This document shows, piece after piece, positions 1-9,000 of a DNA stretch of 64,000 nt (position 1 is its first letter; each line of letters starts with the position of its first letter). The DNA is from Bradyrhizobium sp. WBAH42 (GTDB lineage: Bacteria; Pseudomonadota; Alphaproteobacteria; Rhizobiales; Xanthobacteraceae): the NCBI RefSeq assembly GCF_024585265.1, contig NZ_CP036533.1:3357001-3421000 (forward strand), given 5' to 3'. The notes under the pieces are model-generated. The model had not been told where the DNA came from. It did not search any database and saw only the letters and a list, made by a program, of their open reading frames with translations. Made by a program: the position numbers and the translations under genes.

Positions 1-1
1 G

Positions 2-463
2 CAGCTCGTGGTCAGCATCCGCAATCGCGAGGCGCTGCGCGACCGCACCGGCGATCCCTGGGACGGTCGCTCGCTGGAATGGGCGACCTCGTCGCCGCCG
101 CCGGTGTTCAACTTCGCCTTCCATCCCGATGTTCGCGGTGAAGACGCCTATTGGGACATGAAGGTGCACGCCCGGCAGCAATCGTTCGAGCATGACGTGC
201 CCGAATATCAGGACATCGAGATGCCGCGCAATTCTCCTACCGGCTTCGTCTGCGCGTTCTTCGCCACCATCATGGGCTTCGCCCTGATCTGGCACATCTG
301 GTGGATGGTGATCCTGGGGGGGATCGGCGCGTTCGCGACCTTCGTCGTGTTCGCCTGGCGCGACCATGACGAGTACGTCATTCCGGCCGCGGAGGTCGCC
401 GCGATCGACCGCGTCAATATCGAGGAACGGCGCAGCCTCGTCAGCATGGCGGGAGCGGTGTGA
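2..463 (+). CDS. cyoB: Cytochrome bo3 ubiquinol oxidase subunit I, C-terminal part
   Basis: The frame is open from the window edge, so only the last ~153 residues are seen. They hold the subunit I C-terminus: a region with PPPVFNFAF and a proline-rich stretch, two hydrophobic segments near the end (around GFVCAFFATIMGFALIW and the following WWMVILGG), and a short charged tail. Subunit I carries haem b, haem o3 and CuB, and pumps protons while reducing O2 with quinol in the inner membrane. Its stop overlaps the cyoC start (TGATG), and cyoD follows, which fixes the identification as a bo3 quinol oxidase rather than an aa3 oxidase. cyoA and most of cyoB lie outside the window. Confidence 0.9.
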   Translation, partial: QLVVSIRNREALRDRTGDPWDGRSLEWATSSPPPVFNFAFHPDVRGEDAYWDMKVHARQQSFEHDVPEYQDIEMPRNSPTGFVCAFFATIMGFALIWHIWWMVILGGIGAFATFVVFAWRDHDEYVIPAAEVAAIDRVNIEERRSLVSMAGAV

Positions 464-1104
464 TGGCGATGACAGCAACCGTCGGCCATGCGCACGCCGA
501 TCCCCATCACATCGGCGTCGTCATCGAGCATCCCGGGCCCGCGCCGAAGCGGATCGTGACCGCCTACGGCTTTTGGGTCTTCCTGCTCTCCGACATCGTG
601 ATGTTCTCCTGCTTCTTTGCGGCCTATGCGGTGCTATCAGGCCAGACCGCCGGCGGCCCCAAGGGCGCGGAGATCTTCGAGCAGAGGAACGTCGCGATCG
701 AGACGGTCTGCCTGCTGCTGTCGAGCTTCACCTGCGGCATGGCCAGCATCGCCGCCGACGTGCGCAACCGGTTCTGGTTCTATCTCGGCATGAGCGTGAC
801 CTGCGTGCTCGGCCTCATCTTCCTGGTGATCGAGTTCCGCGAATTCGCCGACCTTGTCGGCCGTGGCTACGGCCCGTCACGCAGTGCGTTCCTGACCGCG
901 TTCTTCTCGCTGGTTGGATGCCACGGCCTGCACGTCTCCGCCGGCGTGCTCTGGCTGCTCACCATGATGGCCCAGGTCTTCGCGAAAGGCTTTCGCGCCG
1001 ACGTGCTGCGGCGGATGATGTGCTTTGCGCTGTTCTGGCACGCACTCGACATCATCTGGGTCGGGGTGTTCTCCGTCGTCTACCTGCTTGGGGGTGCTCC
1101 ATGA
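463..1104 (+). CDS. cyoC: Cytochrome o ubiquinol oxidase subunit III
   Basis: A 213-residue membrane protein with five hydrophobic segments, of the haem-copper oxidase subunit III family. The motifs YGFWVFLLSDIVMFSCFFAAYAV near residue 30 (segment one) and GCHGLHVSAGVLWLL in the second half are typical of CyoC. Subunit III has no redox centre and stabilises the oxidase. The ATG at 463 overlaps the cyoB stop, indicating translational coupling; GTG 460 and ATG 469 are alternatives. The gene overlaps cyoD by ATGA at its end. Confidence 0.93.
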   Translation: MAMTATVGHAHADPHHIGVVIEHPGPAPKRIVTAYGFWVFLLSDIVMFSCFFAAYAVLSGQTAGGPKGAEIFEQRNVAIETVCLLLSSFTCGMASIAADVRNRFWFYLGMSVTCVLGLIFLVIEFREFADLVGRGYGPSRSAFLTAFFSLVGCHGLHVSAGVLWLLTMMAQVFAKGFRADVLRRMMCFALFWHALDIIWVGVFSVVYLLGGAP

Positions 1105-1487
1105 GCGATCAGACGCATATTCCGGCCGGGCGCGACCTCGCACCGGGCGAGGAAGAGCAGCATAGCGTCGGTGAGCGGATCCTGGGTTATGTCGTCGGTC
1201 TTGTTCTGGCGCTGTTGCTCACGGCGACGTCGTTCTTCATCGCCGGCACCGACCTGGTCTGGCAGCCTTCGATTCCCGTCGCGCTGATCGTGCTTGCGAT
1301 CGCGCAGATGGGCGTGCACCTCGTATTCTTCCTGCACATCACCACCGGCCCCGACAACACCAACAACGTGCTGGCGCTCGCCTTCGGGCTGCTGGTGGTG
1401 TTCCTGGTGGTGGGCGGGACGGTCTGGATCATGGCGCATCTCAACGCCAATATGCCGCCGATGGACCAGATCATGCGGACGCAGTGA
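1101..1487 (+). CDS. cyoD: Cytochrome o ubiquinol oxidase subunit IV
   Basis: A 128-residue protein with three predicted membrane helices (about residues 25-48, 53-75 and 85-110). The MGVHLVFFLHI segment is characteristic of CyoD/COX4_pro. It is the small assembly and stability subunit of the bo3 oxidase in the inner membrane. Its ATG overlaps the cyoC TGA (ATGA), the usual coupled arrangement of cyoABCD. No haem O synthase gene follows, and the operon seems to end here, with a strong hairpin 35 bp downstream. Confidence 0.93.
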   Translation: MSDQTHIPAGRDLAPGEEEQHSVGERILGYVVGLVLALLLTATSFFIAGTDLVWQPSIPVALIVLAIAQMGVHLVFFLHITTGPDNTNNVLALAFGLLVVFLVVGGTVWIMAHLNANMPPMDQIMRTQ

Positions 1488-1521
1488 CAGACCCCGCACG
1501 AATCCCGCACAAAAAGGAAGA

Positions 1522-1543
1522 GCCGCTTGTGGTGACAAGCGGC
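1522..1543 (+). terminator. Perfect hairpin downstream of cyoD
   Basis: GCCGCTTGT and ACAAGCGGC form a perfect 9-bp stem around a GGTG loop, 35 bp after the cyoD stop. No T tract follows, so it may be a weak terminator or an mRNA 3'-end stabiliser. The remaining ~170 bp before the convergent nuclease gene holds a purine-rich GGGAGGAAA stretch with no convincing gene after it. Confidence 0.5.
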
Positions 1544-1716
1544 CCAAGTCTAGGGAGGAAACGCCCGAGCAAAGACAATCCGATGAGGATCGTCTGCCAA
1601 GGAAACGCTCGCGCAAAGCGCGTGCGCACTTTGATAAGTGCCGCAACTCCCGATGAAGTTCAATTCCGGATCAATACGGTCTCGGACTACCACTCACGCG
1701 TGCGTGAAGGAAATGT

Positions 1717-2505
1717 TCACTTCGGCCGACGGCAATTGTAGGCCTTCCGAAAGCCGGCGGCCTGGGCGTCGTCCTCGGAGCAGAACCAGCGGTCCGGCTT
1801 GGTGGTCGCCGGGTAGCTCGGGCAGCCGCGCAGATGATAGATGCCGATATTGCCGGTGACGCGGGCGCGCACCGCGAGCTTGCCCTTGATGCTGCAGCTG
1901 GGTGGCATGGTCAGCTCCTCCGGAAACAGCACGGCGCGGATCTCCTTGTCGCGGTCGGGCCGGCAGGCGGCGCCCAGCAGTGCGCCGTCCTTCTTGCCGC
2001 TGCGGAAATCTTGCGGCGCAACAAAGCAGCCCTTCCAGATCCCGGCCGCCGCCGTCTTGGCCTCGTTGGCCGCCGGCTTCACGTTGGCCTTGATCGGCTC
2101 GCGTGCGAGGGCAAAGCCGAGCTTGATCAGCTGCTCGTTCAAGCTGGCCTTGTCGCCCTCGGCCGTGCAGATGGCGCGGTGGCGCTTGCCAAAACTCTTC
2201 TCGGGTCCGACATCGTCGCAGCGCACCGTCCGCTTGTTGACCAGCTTGGCCAGCTGATCGCGGGCCTCGATGCCGCAGGTCCAGGTATCGGCGTGATCAT
2301 CGATGCAGACCTGGTCCAGCTCCGGCGCGTCGACGCCGTCGAGCCGGTAGGTGACGTCTCCGACCTGGATGGAGTTGCCGTCCCGGACCGTCGCGGCGCC
2401 GGTCAGCGCGGAAACCGGTCCGGACGAGGCCAGAAATCCGGACAAGGCGAGAAACGAAACGAGCGCAAAAGCGCGGGCGGCGGCAAAGAATTTCTGGAAG
2501 GACAT
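1717..2505 (-). CDS. Secreted thermonuclease (SNase-like) family protein
   Basis: A 262-residue protein with an N-terminal signal peptide (hydrophobic stretch ~10-30, likely cleavage after VSA). The staphylococcal nuclease-like domain covers about residues 35-150. [15 protein letters not shown] matches the Arg/Asp/Glu active-site and calcium-binding segment, and [11 protein letters not shown] lies where the second catalytic Arg is expected. The C-terminal ~60 residues carry paired cysteines and an [11 protein letters not shown] segment resembling the calcium-binding tail of periplasmic SNase proteins. It probably degrades nucleic acids outside the cytoplasm. It converges on the cyo operon and is transcribed alone. 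Confidence 0.8.
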   Translation of the reverse strand: MSFQKFFAAARAFALVSFLALSGFLASSGPVSALTGAATVRDGNSIQVGDVTYRLDGVDAPELDQVCIDDHADTWTCGIEARDQLAKLVNKRTVRCDDVGPEKSFGKRHRAICTAEGDKASLNEQLIKLGFALAREPIKANVKPAANEAKTAAAGIWKGCFVAPQDFRSGKKDGALLGAACRPDRDKEIRAVLFPEELTMPPSCSIKGKLAVRARVTGNIGIYHLRGCPSYPATTKPDRWFCSEDDAQAAGFRKAYNCRRPK

Positions 2506-2707
2506 ACGGTCTCGCTATCGATGGCTCGTGCGCCCCGTTCCTAGCATCCGGATGTGGCGAGACCAATGGTCTGCGCCGCGCGAAGTGCGACATTCCCGCC
2601 CCGCAGCTTTACTCCGCCGTCGCTCTGCCCCTATCGTTTACCGGCCCTCGCGACGCGCGAAAGGCCGAATCGCCCGGTAAGCGGCGAGGGGGGAGGACAA
2701 GGTTGCG

Positions 2708-4306
2708 ATGAAAGACCCCGTGGACGTCCTGATCATCGGCGCCGGCGCTTCGGGCGCGGCGGTGGCGTGGTCGCTGGCCGAGACCAAGATGCACATCCTC
2801 TGCCTGGAGCAGGGCGGCTGGATGAACCCGGCGGAATATCCCAGCACGGGCCGCGACTGGGAGGCCAAGTTCTACGGCGAATGGTCGTCGAGCCCGAATG
2901 TCCGTGGCCGGCCCGAGGACTATCCGATCAACGACGACAACTCTCCGATCAAGGTGGTAAACTACAACGCGGTCGGCGGCTCGACCGTGATGTACACCGC
3001 GCACTGGCCGCGGCTGCATCCCTCCGATTTCAAGGTGCAGACGCTGGACGGCGTCGCCGACGACTGGCCGATCGATTACGACGCGCTGACCCCGTTCTTC
3101 GAAGAGAACGACCGCATGATGGGGACGTCGGGCCTGTCAGGCGATCCGCTCTCGCCGCTGACGCATCCGCCAATGCCGCAGCAGCCGCTCGGCCTGTCCG
3201 GCGCCATCATCGCCAAGACCATGAACAAGCTCGGCTGGCATTGGTGGCCGTCGGACACCACGGTCGCGACGATGGACTATGAGGGGCGGGCGCGCTGCAT
3301 CAATCTCGGCCATTGCACGCCGGCTTGCGCGCAAGGCGCAAAATCCTCGACCGACATCACCTATTGGCCGCATGCGATCCGCGCCGGCGTCGAGCTGCGC
3401 ACCCATTGCCGGGTGCGCGAGATCACCACCGACGAGAACGGCATGGCCTCGGGCGTGGTCTATTATGACAAGGACGGCGTCGAGCAGTTTCAGCCTGCGC
3501 ATGTCGTCATCATCGCCTGCAACGGCGTCGGCACGCCGCGGCTGCTGCTGAACTCGGCGTCCAGCCGCTTTCCGAACGGGCTTGCCAATTCTTCCGGCCT
3601 CGTCGGCAAGAACCTGATGTTCCATCCCTATGCGCAGATCTATGGCTATGTGAAGGAGCCGACCGACTCTAACCGCGCGCCGCCGACCTGCCTGTGGAGC
3701 AAGCAATGGTATGACACCGACCTGTCGCGCGGCTTCGTGCGCGGCTACGGCGTCCAGTTCGTGCGCGGAGCCGGGCCGGTGTTCGAGGCCGTCGTCAGCG
3801 AGCAGAAGGGCATTTTGCCCTGGGGCGAGGATCATCACCGCGTCTTCCGCAAGCTCAACGGCCACCGGCTTGGTTTCTCCGCAATCTGCGAGGATCTGCC
3901 CGAGGAGCACAATCGCGTCACGCTCGATCCGGTGCTGAAGGACAGTCACGGCATACCCGCGCCGAAGATCGACTACACGATCAGCGAGAACAGCCGGAAG
4001 ATGATGGAGCATGCGCTGGCGCGCGGCCGGGAGTTTCTCGAAACGGCCGGCGCGACCGACATCTGCGTCAACTCGCCGATCCCCTGGGGCGGCTGGCATC
4101 TGCTCGGCACGGCGCGGATGGGCACCGACCCCGAGCGCTCCGTCGTCAACGAATGGGGCCGCTCGCACGACGTGAAGAACCTCTTCATCGTCGACGGCAG
4201 CATCTTCGTCACCTCCGGCGGCGTGAACCCGACCTCCACCATCCAGGCCCTCGCGCTGTACATCGCCGACCAGATGAAGCAGCGTCTCGCCAATTTGTTT
4301 GATTGA
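2708..4306 (+). CDS. GMC-family FAD oxidoreductase (gluconate 2-dehydrogenase large-subunit type)
   Basis: A 532-residue protein. Residues 6-20 contain the dinucleotide-binding IIGAGASGAAVAW. A cysteine-rich CINLGHCTPACAQGAK segment lies near residue 200, as in gluconate/glucose dehydrogenase large subunits. The C-terminal GMC signature runs from GGWHLLGTARMG to SGGVNPTSTIQALA and holds the active-site His. These enzymes oxidise sugars, sugar acids or alcohols and pass electrons to quinone or cytochrome c; the substrate here is unknown. The start follows a GGAGG. The next gene, 7 bp downstream, resembles the small gluconate dehydrogenase subunit, so the two probably act as a complex. No signal peptide is visible, and no cytochrome subunit is adjacent. 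Confidence 0.85.
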   Translation: MKDPVDVLIIGAGASGAAVAWSLAETKMHILCLEQGGWMNPAEYPSTGRDWEAKFYGEWSSSPNVRGRPEDYPINDDNSPIKVVNYNAVGGSTVMYTAHWPRLHPSDFKVQTLDGVADDWPIDYDALTPFFEENDRMMGTSGLSGDPLSPLTHPPMPQQPLGLSGAIIAKTMNKLGWHWWPSDTTVATMDYEGRARCINLGHCTPACAQGAKSSTDITYWPHAIRAGVELRTHCRVREITTDENGMASGVVYYDKDGVEQFQPAHVVIIACNGVGTPRLLLNSASSRFPNGLANSSGLVGKNLMFHPYAQIYGYVKEPTDSNRAPPTCLWSKQWYDTDLSRGFVRGYGVQFVRGAGPVFEAVVSEQKGILPWGEDHHRVFRKLNGHRLGFSAICEDLPEEHNRVTLDPVLKDSHGIPAPKIDYTISENSRKMMEHALARGREFLETAGATDICVNSPIPWGGWHLLGTARMGTDPERSVVNEWGRSHDVKNLFIVDGSIFVTSGGVNPTSTIQALALYIADQMKQRLANLFD

Positions 4307-4313
4307 GGTTGTG

Positions 4314-4760
4314 ATGTCCGCAGACAACCAACTGACACGCAGGCAACGCGACGATCTCCGCGCCATCGCCGCGATGATCATTCCTGCCAGCGAGGAGTAC
4401 AAGGTGCCGGGCGCCGACGATCCAGCGATCCAGGCCGACATGCTGGCAACGCTCGGCCGCGACACCAAGTTGGTGGCGGCGGCACTGGATCATCTGGCGC
4501 GGCTCGCCGGAGCGCCGCTCGCCGAGCTTGATGCCGCCAGGCGCGATGCGGTGGCGCAGGAGTTTCGCAATAACGGCGTTGCCGCCGCAACGCTCGTCCG
4601 TGTCGTGCTGCAATGCTATTACCGCGATGACCGCGTGCTGGGCTCGCTGGGGCTCGAGCTGCGCGCGCCATTCCCCAAGGGACATGTGCTTCCGGACGGC
4701 GACTGGTCGCTGCTCGATCCGGTCAAGGCAAGAGGCGGCGCGCTGCGGCGGGCGCCCTAG
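4314..4760 (+). CDS. Small protein resembling gluconate 2-dehydrogenase subunit 3
   Basis: A 148-residue protein of moderate similarity, by eye, to the gamma (subunit 3) family. It has the features LRAIAAMIIPASEEYKVPGADD near the N-terminus and a C-terminal Tyr/Asp-rich CYYRDDRVLGSLGLE. That family chaperones or docks the GMC-type large subunit, which is encoded immediately upstream. Unlike typical family members there is no Tat signal, so the pair may work in the cytoplasm. ATG 4314 follows a GAGG and is preferred over the upstream TTG that overlaps the previous stop. Confidence 0.65.
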   Translation: MSADNQLTRRQRDDLRAIAAMIIPASEEYKVPGADDPAIQADMLATLGRDTKLVAAALDHLARLAGAPLAELDAARRDAVAQEFRNNGVAAATLVRVVLQCYYRDDRVLGSLGLELRAPFPKGHVLPDGDWSLLDPVKARGGALRRAP

Positions 4761-4851
4761 CCATCTGGGCAGTCCGGCCCTGCGCCCCAGGCAGGCCACT
4801 TGCGCCGGCGGGAACAGGCCACCATTTGTGTGAGCCCCAAGGACTCTTGCC

Positions 4852-5871
4852 ATGTTGGATTTCACCTCAGATATCGCCGATGACGCACCGTCATCGCGAA
4901 CGACGGCGGCCGCCCCGGTCGATGACCGGGCGCTGCTCGACGCCTATTCCAATGCCGTGATCGACGTCACCGACCGGGTCGGCCCTGCGGTCGTGCGGGT
5001 CGAGACCGGGCCGAAAGTGCCTGATAGACGCGAGCGCGGCGGGCTCGGCTCGGGCATCGTGATCTCGCCGGACGGACTCGTCCTCACCAACAGCCATGTG
5101 GTCGGCACGTCGAAGGAGATCCGGCTGCGCGACGTCGAGGGCCATGTTGGCGACGCCCAGGTGCTCGGCGTTGATCCCGACACCGATCTTGCGCTGCTGC
5201 GCGCCAACGGCGTGCGCGATCTGCCCTATGCCGCGCTCGGCAATTCCAAGACGTTGCGGCGTGGCCAGCTCGTGATCGCGATCGGCAATCCGCTCGGCTT
5301 CGAATCCACCGTGACGGCCGGCGTGGTCTCGGCGCTCGGGCGCTCGATCCGCTCGGTGAGCGGGCGCACCATCGAGGACGTGATCCAGACCGATGCCGCG
5401 CTCAATCCCGGCAATTCCGGTGGGCCGCTGGTGTCGTCGCATGCCGAGGTGATCGGCATCAACACGGCGATCATCAACGGCGCGCAGGGCATCTGCTTTG
5501 CGGTTGCCAGCAACACCGCGCAATTCGTGCTGTCGGAGATCATCCGCCACGGCTATGTCCGTCGCGCCTATATCGGTGTCGCCGGGCAGACCGCACCGGT
5601 CCCGCGGCGGCACGCGGTGCTGGCCGGCGTCGAGAACAAGATGGGCGCGCTTCTGATGCAGATCGAGCCGGACGGCCCGGCAGCCAAGGCAGGCCTGTTG
5701 CCCGGCGACGTCGTGATCAGGCTCGACGGCGTCGAGATCAACGGGGTCGACGACCTGATCCGCGTGCTCGACCGCGACCGGATCGGTCGCCGACTCGCCA
5801 TGGACGTGCTGCGGCTCGGCCGCCTGCGGACGATCGATATCGATCCCGTAGAGCGCAAGCCGGCGCGCTGA
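4852..5871 (+). CDS. HtrA/DegP-like trypsin-fold serine protease with PDZ domain
   Basis: A 339-residue S1C protease. The catalytic triad is visible: His82 in TNSHVV, Asp112 in DTDLALL and Ser189 in NPGNSGGPL. A single PDZ domain occupies about residues 235-330 (GALLMQIEPDGPAAKAGLLPGD). The N-terminus (MLDFTSDIADD...) has no signal peptide or membrane segment. A cytoplasmic location is therefore likely, unlike classical periplasmic DegP. The physiological substrate cannot be told. It is monocistronic, with a palindromic repeat beyond its stop. Confidence 0.88.
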   Translation: MLDFTSDIADDAPSSRTTAAAPVDDRALLDAYSNAVIDVTDRVGPAVVRVETGPKVPDRRERGGLGSGIVISPDGLVLTNSHVVGTSKEIRLRDVEGHVGDAQVLGVDPDTDLALLRANGVRDLPYAALGNSKTLRRGQLVIAIGNPLGFESTVTAGVVSALGRSIRSVSGRTIEDVIQTDAALNPGNSGGPLVSSHAEVIGINTAIINGAQGICFAVASNTAQFVLSEIIRHGYVRRAYIGVAGQTAPVPRRHAVLAGVENKMGALLMQIEPDGPAAKAGLLPGDVVIRLDGVEINGVDDLIRVLDRDRIGRRLAMDVLRLGRLRTIDIDPVERKPAR

Positions 5872-5935
5872 ACTGTACTGAATCGCCCGGTCCAGCGATG
5901 ATGCAGAAGGTGTGGCGAGCACGTGTCCACGATCT

Positions 5936-6022
5936 CGTCATTGCGAGCGAAGCGAAGCAATCCAGACTGTCTCCGCGGAAAGACTCTGGATTGCTTCGTC
6001 GCGAGGGCTCCTCGCAATGACG
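5936..6022. repeat. Palindromic intergenic repeat (REP-like)
   Basis: Outer arms CGTCATTGCGAG and CTCGCAATGACG are perfect reverse complements, and CAATCCAG/CTGGATTG forms an inner pair. This is the common Bradyrhizobium/Rhodopseudomonas style of intergenic palindrome. It lies between two convergent genes and could end transcription from either side. Confidence 0.75.
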
Positions 6023-6049
6023 GTGGCGAGAGCTGTGCGCCTTTAACCG

Positions 6050-9000
6050 CTACTCCGCCGCCGCCGCAAAGCGGCTGTTCTCGAGCTCTGCTTCCAGCCG
6101 CGCCGTCTCGGCGGCCGCCAGCTTGATACTGGCTTCCTTGACATGCCCGAAGCCGCGGATGGTCTCCGGCACGCGCGCGAGCCGCGCCAGCAGCGGGATC
6201 TGCTCCGCCCTCAGCCCGGCGATCCAACGATCTATCATGGCAAAATAGTCCTCGATCAGCTTCCGCTCCGTCCGTCTCTCCTCGGTGCGGCCGAACGGGT
6301 CGAACGCGCCGCCGCGCAGGAATTTGAGTTTTGCCAGCACGCGGAAGGCGTGGATCATCCAGCTGCCGAACTCCTGCTTCTGCAGATGTCCGGTCACCTT
6401 GTCGCGCTTGGCGAAGATCGGCGGTGCCAAATGATACTTCAGCGTGAAATCGCCGTCGAATTTCTCCGACACTTTCTTGGCGAAGCTGCCGTCGGTGTAG
6501 AGCCGGGCGACCTCGTATTCGTCCTTGTAGGACATCAGCTTGAACAGGTTCTTGGCAACCGCTTCGGTGAGCTCGGTTGACGCGGGCGAAACCGCGCTCT
6601 CCGCCTTGCGCACCTTGGCGAGGGCTGCAAGGTAGCGGTCGGCATAGGCCTTGTCCTGATAGGAGGTCAGGAATTCCGCGCGCGTCGCGATGATGTCGTC
6701 GAGCGATTTGGTCGGCGCGGACGCGCGAGCCTTGAACTGGAGCACGCTGCGCACGCGCGACATGTCATGGGCGGCGAGGCGACCCCAGGTGAAGGCGAGC
6801 TTGTTCATCTCGATCGCGGCGCCGTTGATCTCGATGGCGCGGAGCAGGGCCTCCAGCGACAGCGGGATCGCGCCCTTCTGGAACGCGAAGCCGAGCATGA
6901 AGGGATTGGTCGCGATGGAATCGCCCATCAGCGCCGCGGCAATGCCTGTGGCGTCGATAATGTCGAGGTTGTTGTCGCCGATGGCGTCGCGCAGCACGGT
7001 CTGCATCGCGCCCATCTCGAAGTCGAGATCGGGGTTTTGCACGAAGCTCGCGGTCGGCTGCAGATCGGCGTTGATGTAGGCCTTGGTCACGCCGCGCTCG
7101 GCCCGGCTCAGCGCCGTCGTGCCGGCCGAGACGATCATGTCGCAGCCGAGGATGACGTCGGCGCCGCCCGTGGTGATGCGGACCGCGGAAATATCTTCCG
7201 GCCTCCGTGCGATGCGCACATGGCTCATCACCGCGCCGTTCTTCTGCGACAGGCCGGTGAAGTCGAGCGCCGAGCAGCCGCGGCCGTCGACATGGGCGGC
7301 CATGCCGAGGAGGGCACCGATGGTGATGACGCCGGTGCCGCCGATGCCGGTGACCAGGATGTTGTAGGGGCCGTCCAGCTCACGCGCCGGCGGCAGCGGC
7401 AGATCGGCGAACAGCTGGCCTGAATCCACAGCCGACGTCTTCATCCGCTTCAACGAACCGCCATGGATGGTGACGAAGCTCGGGCAAAAGCCCTCGACGC
7501 AGGAAAAGTCCTTGTTGCAGTTCGACTGGTCGATCTGGCGCTTGCGGCCGAATTCGGTTTCCAGCGGCTGCACCGAGACGCAGTTGGAGGCCTGCGAGCA
7601 ATCGCCGCAGCCTTCGCAGACCAGCTCGTTGATGAAGGCGCGCTTGGCGGGATCGGGATAGAGCCCGCGCTTGCGGCGACGGCGCTTCTCGGCGGCGCAG
7701 GTCTGGTCGTAGATGATGACCGTGAGGCCCTTGATATCGCGCAGCTCGCGCTGCACGGCGTCGAGCTCGCGGCGGTGGTGGATGGTCGCGCCTTGCGGGA
7801 AGTAATTGCCTTGCGGATACTTGCTCGGATCGTCCGAGACGATCGCGAGCCGCTTGACGCCTTCGGCCCAGACCTGATGGGCGATCTGCGCGACGTTGAA
7901 GGCGCCTTCGGCCGGCTGGCCGCCGGTCATGGCGACGGCGTCGTTGTAGAGGATCTTGTAGGTGATGTTGATGCCGGCCGCGGAGGCGGCGCGCAGCGCC
8001 AGCAGGCCGGAATGGGTGTAGGTGCCGTCGCCGAGATTCTGAAAAATGTGCGTCTCGGTGGTGAAGGGCGATTGGCCGATCCAGTTCACGCCCTCGGCGC
8101 CCATATGCGAGATCAGATCGGTGCGGCGGGTCGGCATGCTCAGGGCCATGCCGTGGCAGCCGATGCCGGCCATGGCGCGGCTGCCCTCGGGCACGCGCGT
8201 CGAGGTGTTGTGCGGGCAGCCCGAGCAGAAGAACGGCGTGCGCGCGAGCTTGATCGGCGTGCTCGTCGTGACCGGATTGTCGAAGGCCTCGAGCCGGGCC
8301 AGGCGCTGCTCCAGCACCGGGCTGTGATGGCCGAGCTTGCGCAAGCGCGCCACCAGCGCGCCAGCGACGATGGTCGGCGTCAGCTCGCCCTCGCTCGGCA
8401 ACAGCGGTGCGCCGCGCTCGTCGCGCTTGCCCGTCACGGTCGGGCGCTTCGACGCATCGACGTTGTAGAGGATGCGCATCAGCTGGTCTTCGATGAAGCC
8501 GCGCTTCTCCTCGACCACCAGCACGTCCTGCAGGCCCTCGGCGAAGCGCTTCGCGCCGCTTTCCTCCAGGGGCCAGGTCAGTGCGACCTTGTAGATGCGC
8601 AAGCCCAGGTCCTGCGCGTCCTTGTCGGTGATGCCCAGATCGGCGAGCGCCTGGCGCAGATCGAGATAGGCCTTGCCGGTCGCGACGATGCCGAGCCGTG
8701 CGGGCTTGGAATCGAGCACGATGCGGTCGAGCTGGTTGGCGCGGGCGAAGGCCTGCACGGCGGCCATCTTCGGCCCGAATAGGCGCTTCTCCGCCTCAAG
8801 CGGCGGATCGGGCCAGCGGATGTTGAGGCCGCCGGGCGGCATCTCGAAATCGTCGGGAAGCGCGATCCTGATGCGCTCCGGGTCGCTGTCGATCGAGGCC
8901 GAGCTCTCGACGGTCTCGCTGATCGCCTTGAAGCCGACCCAGCAGCCGGAGAAGCGCGACAGCGCAAAGCCGTAGAGGCCGAGGTCGAGATAGTCCTGCA

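Noticed and set aside
1484..1741. 85-codon ORF after cyoD whose start overlaps the cyoD stop
   Set aside because: It runs through the 9-bp hairpin and into the end of the nuclease gene on the other strand, and has no recognisable protein features.
3137..4468. Minus-strand frame opposite the GMC oxidoreductase
   Set aside because: It has low-complexity Arg/Ala/Asp composition and no motifs; the plus frame is a clear enzyme.
5936..6022. CRISPR or transposon end for the palindromic repeats
   Set aside because: They are single dispersed palindromes without regular spacers, transposase genes or target-site duplications.
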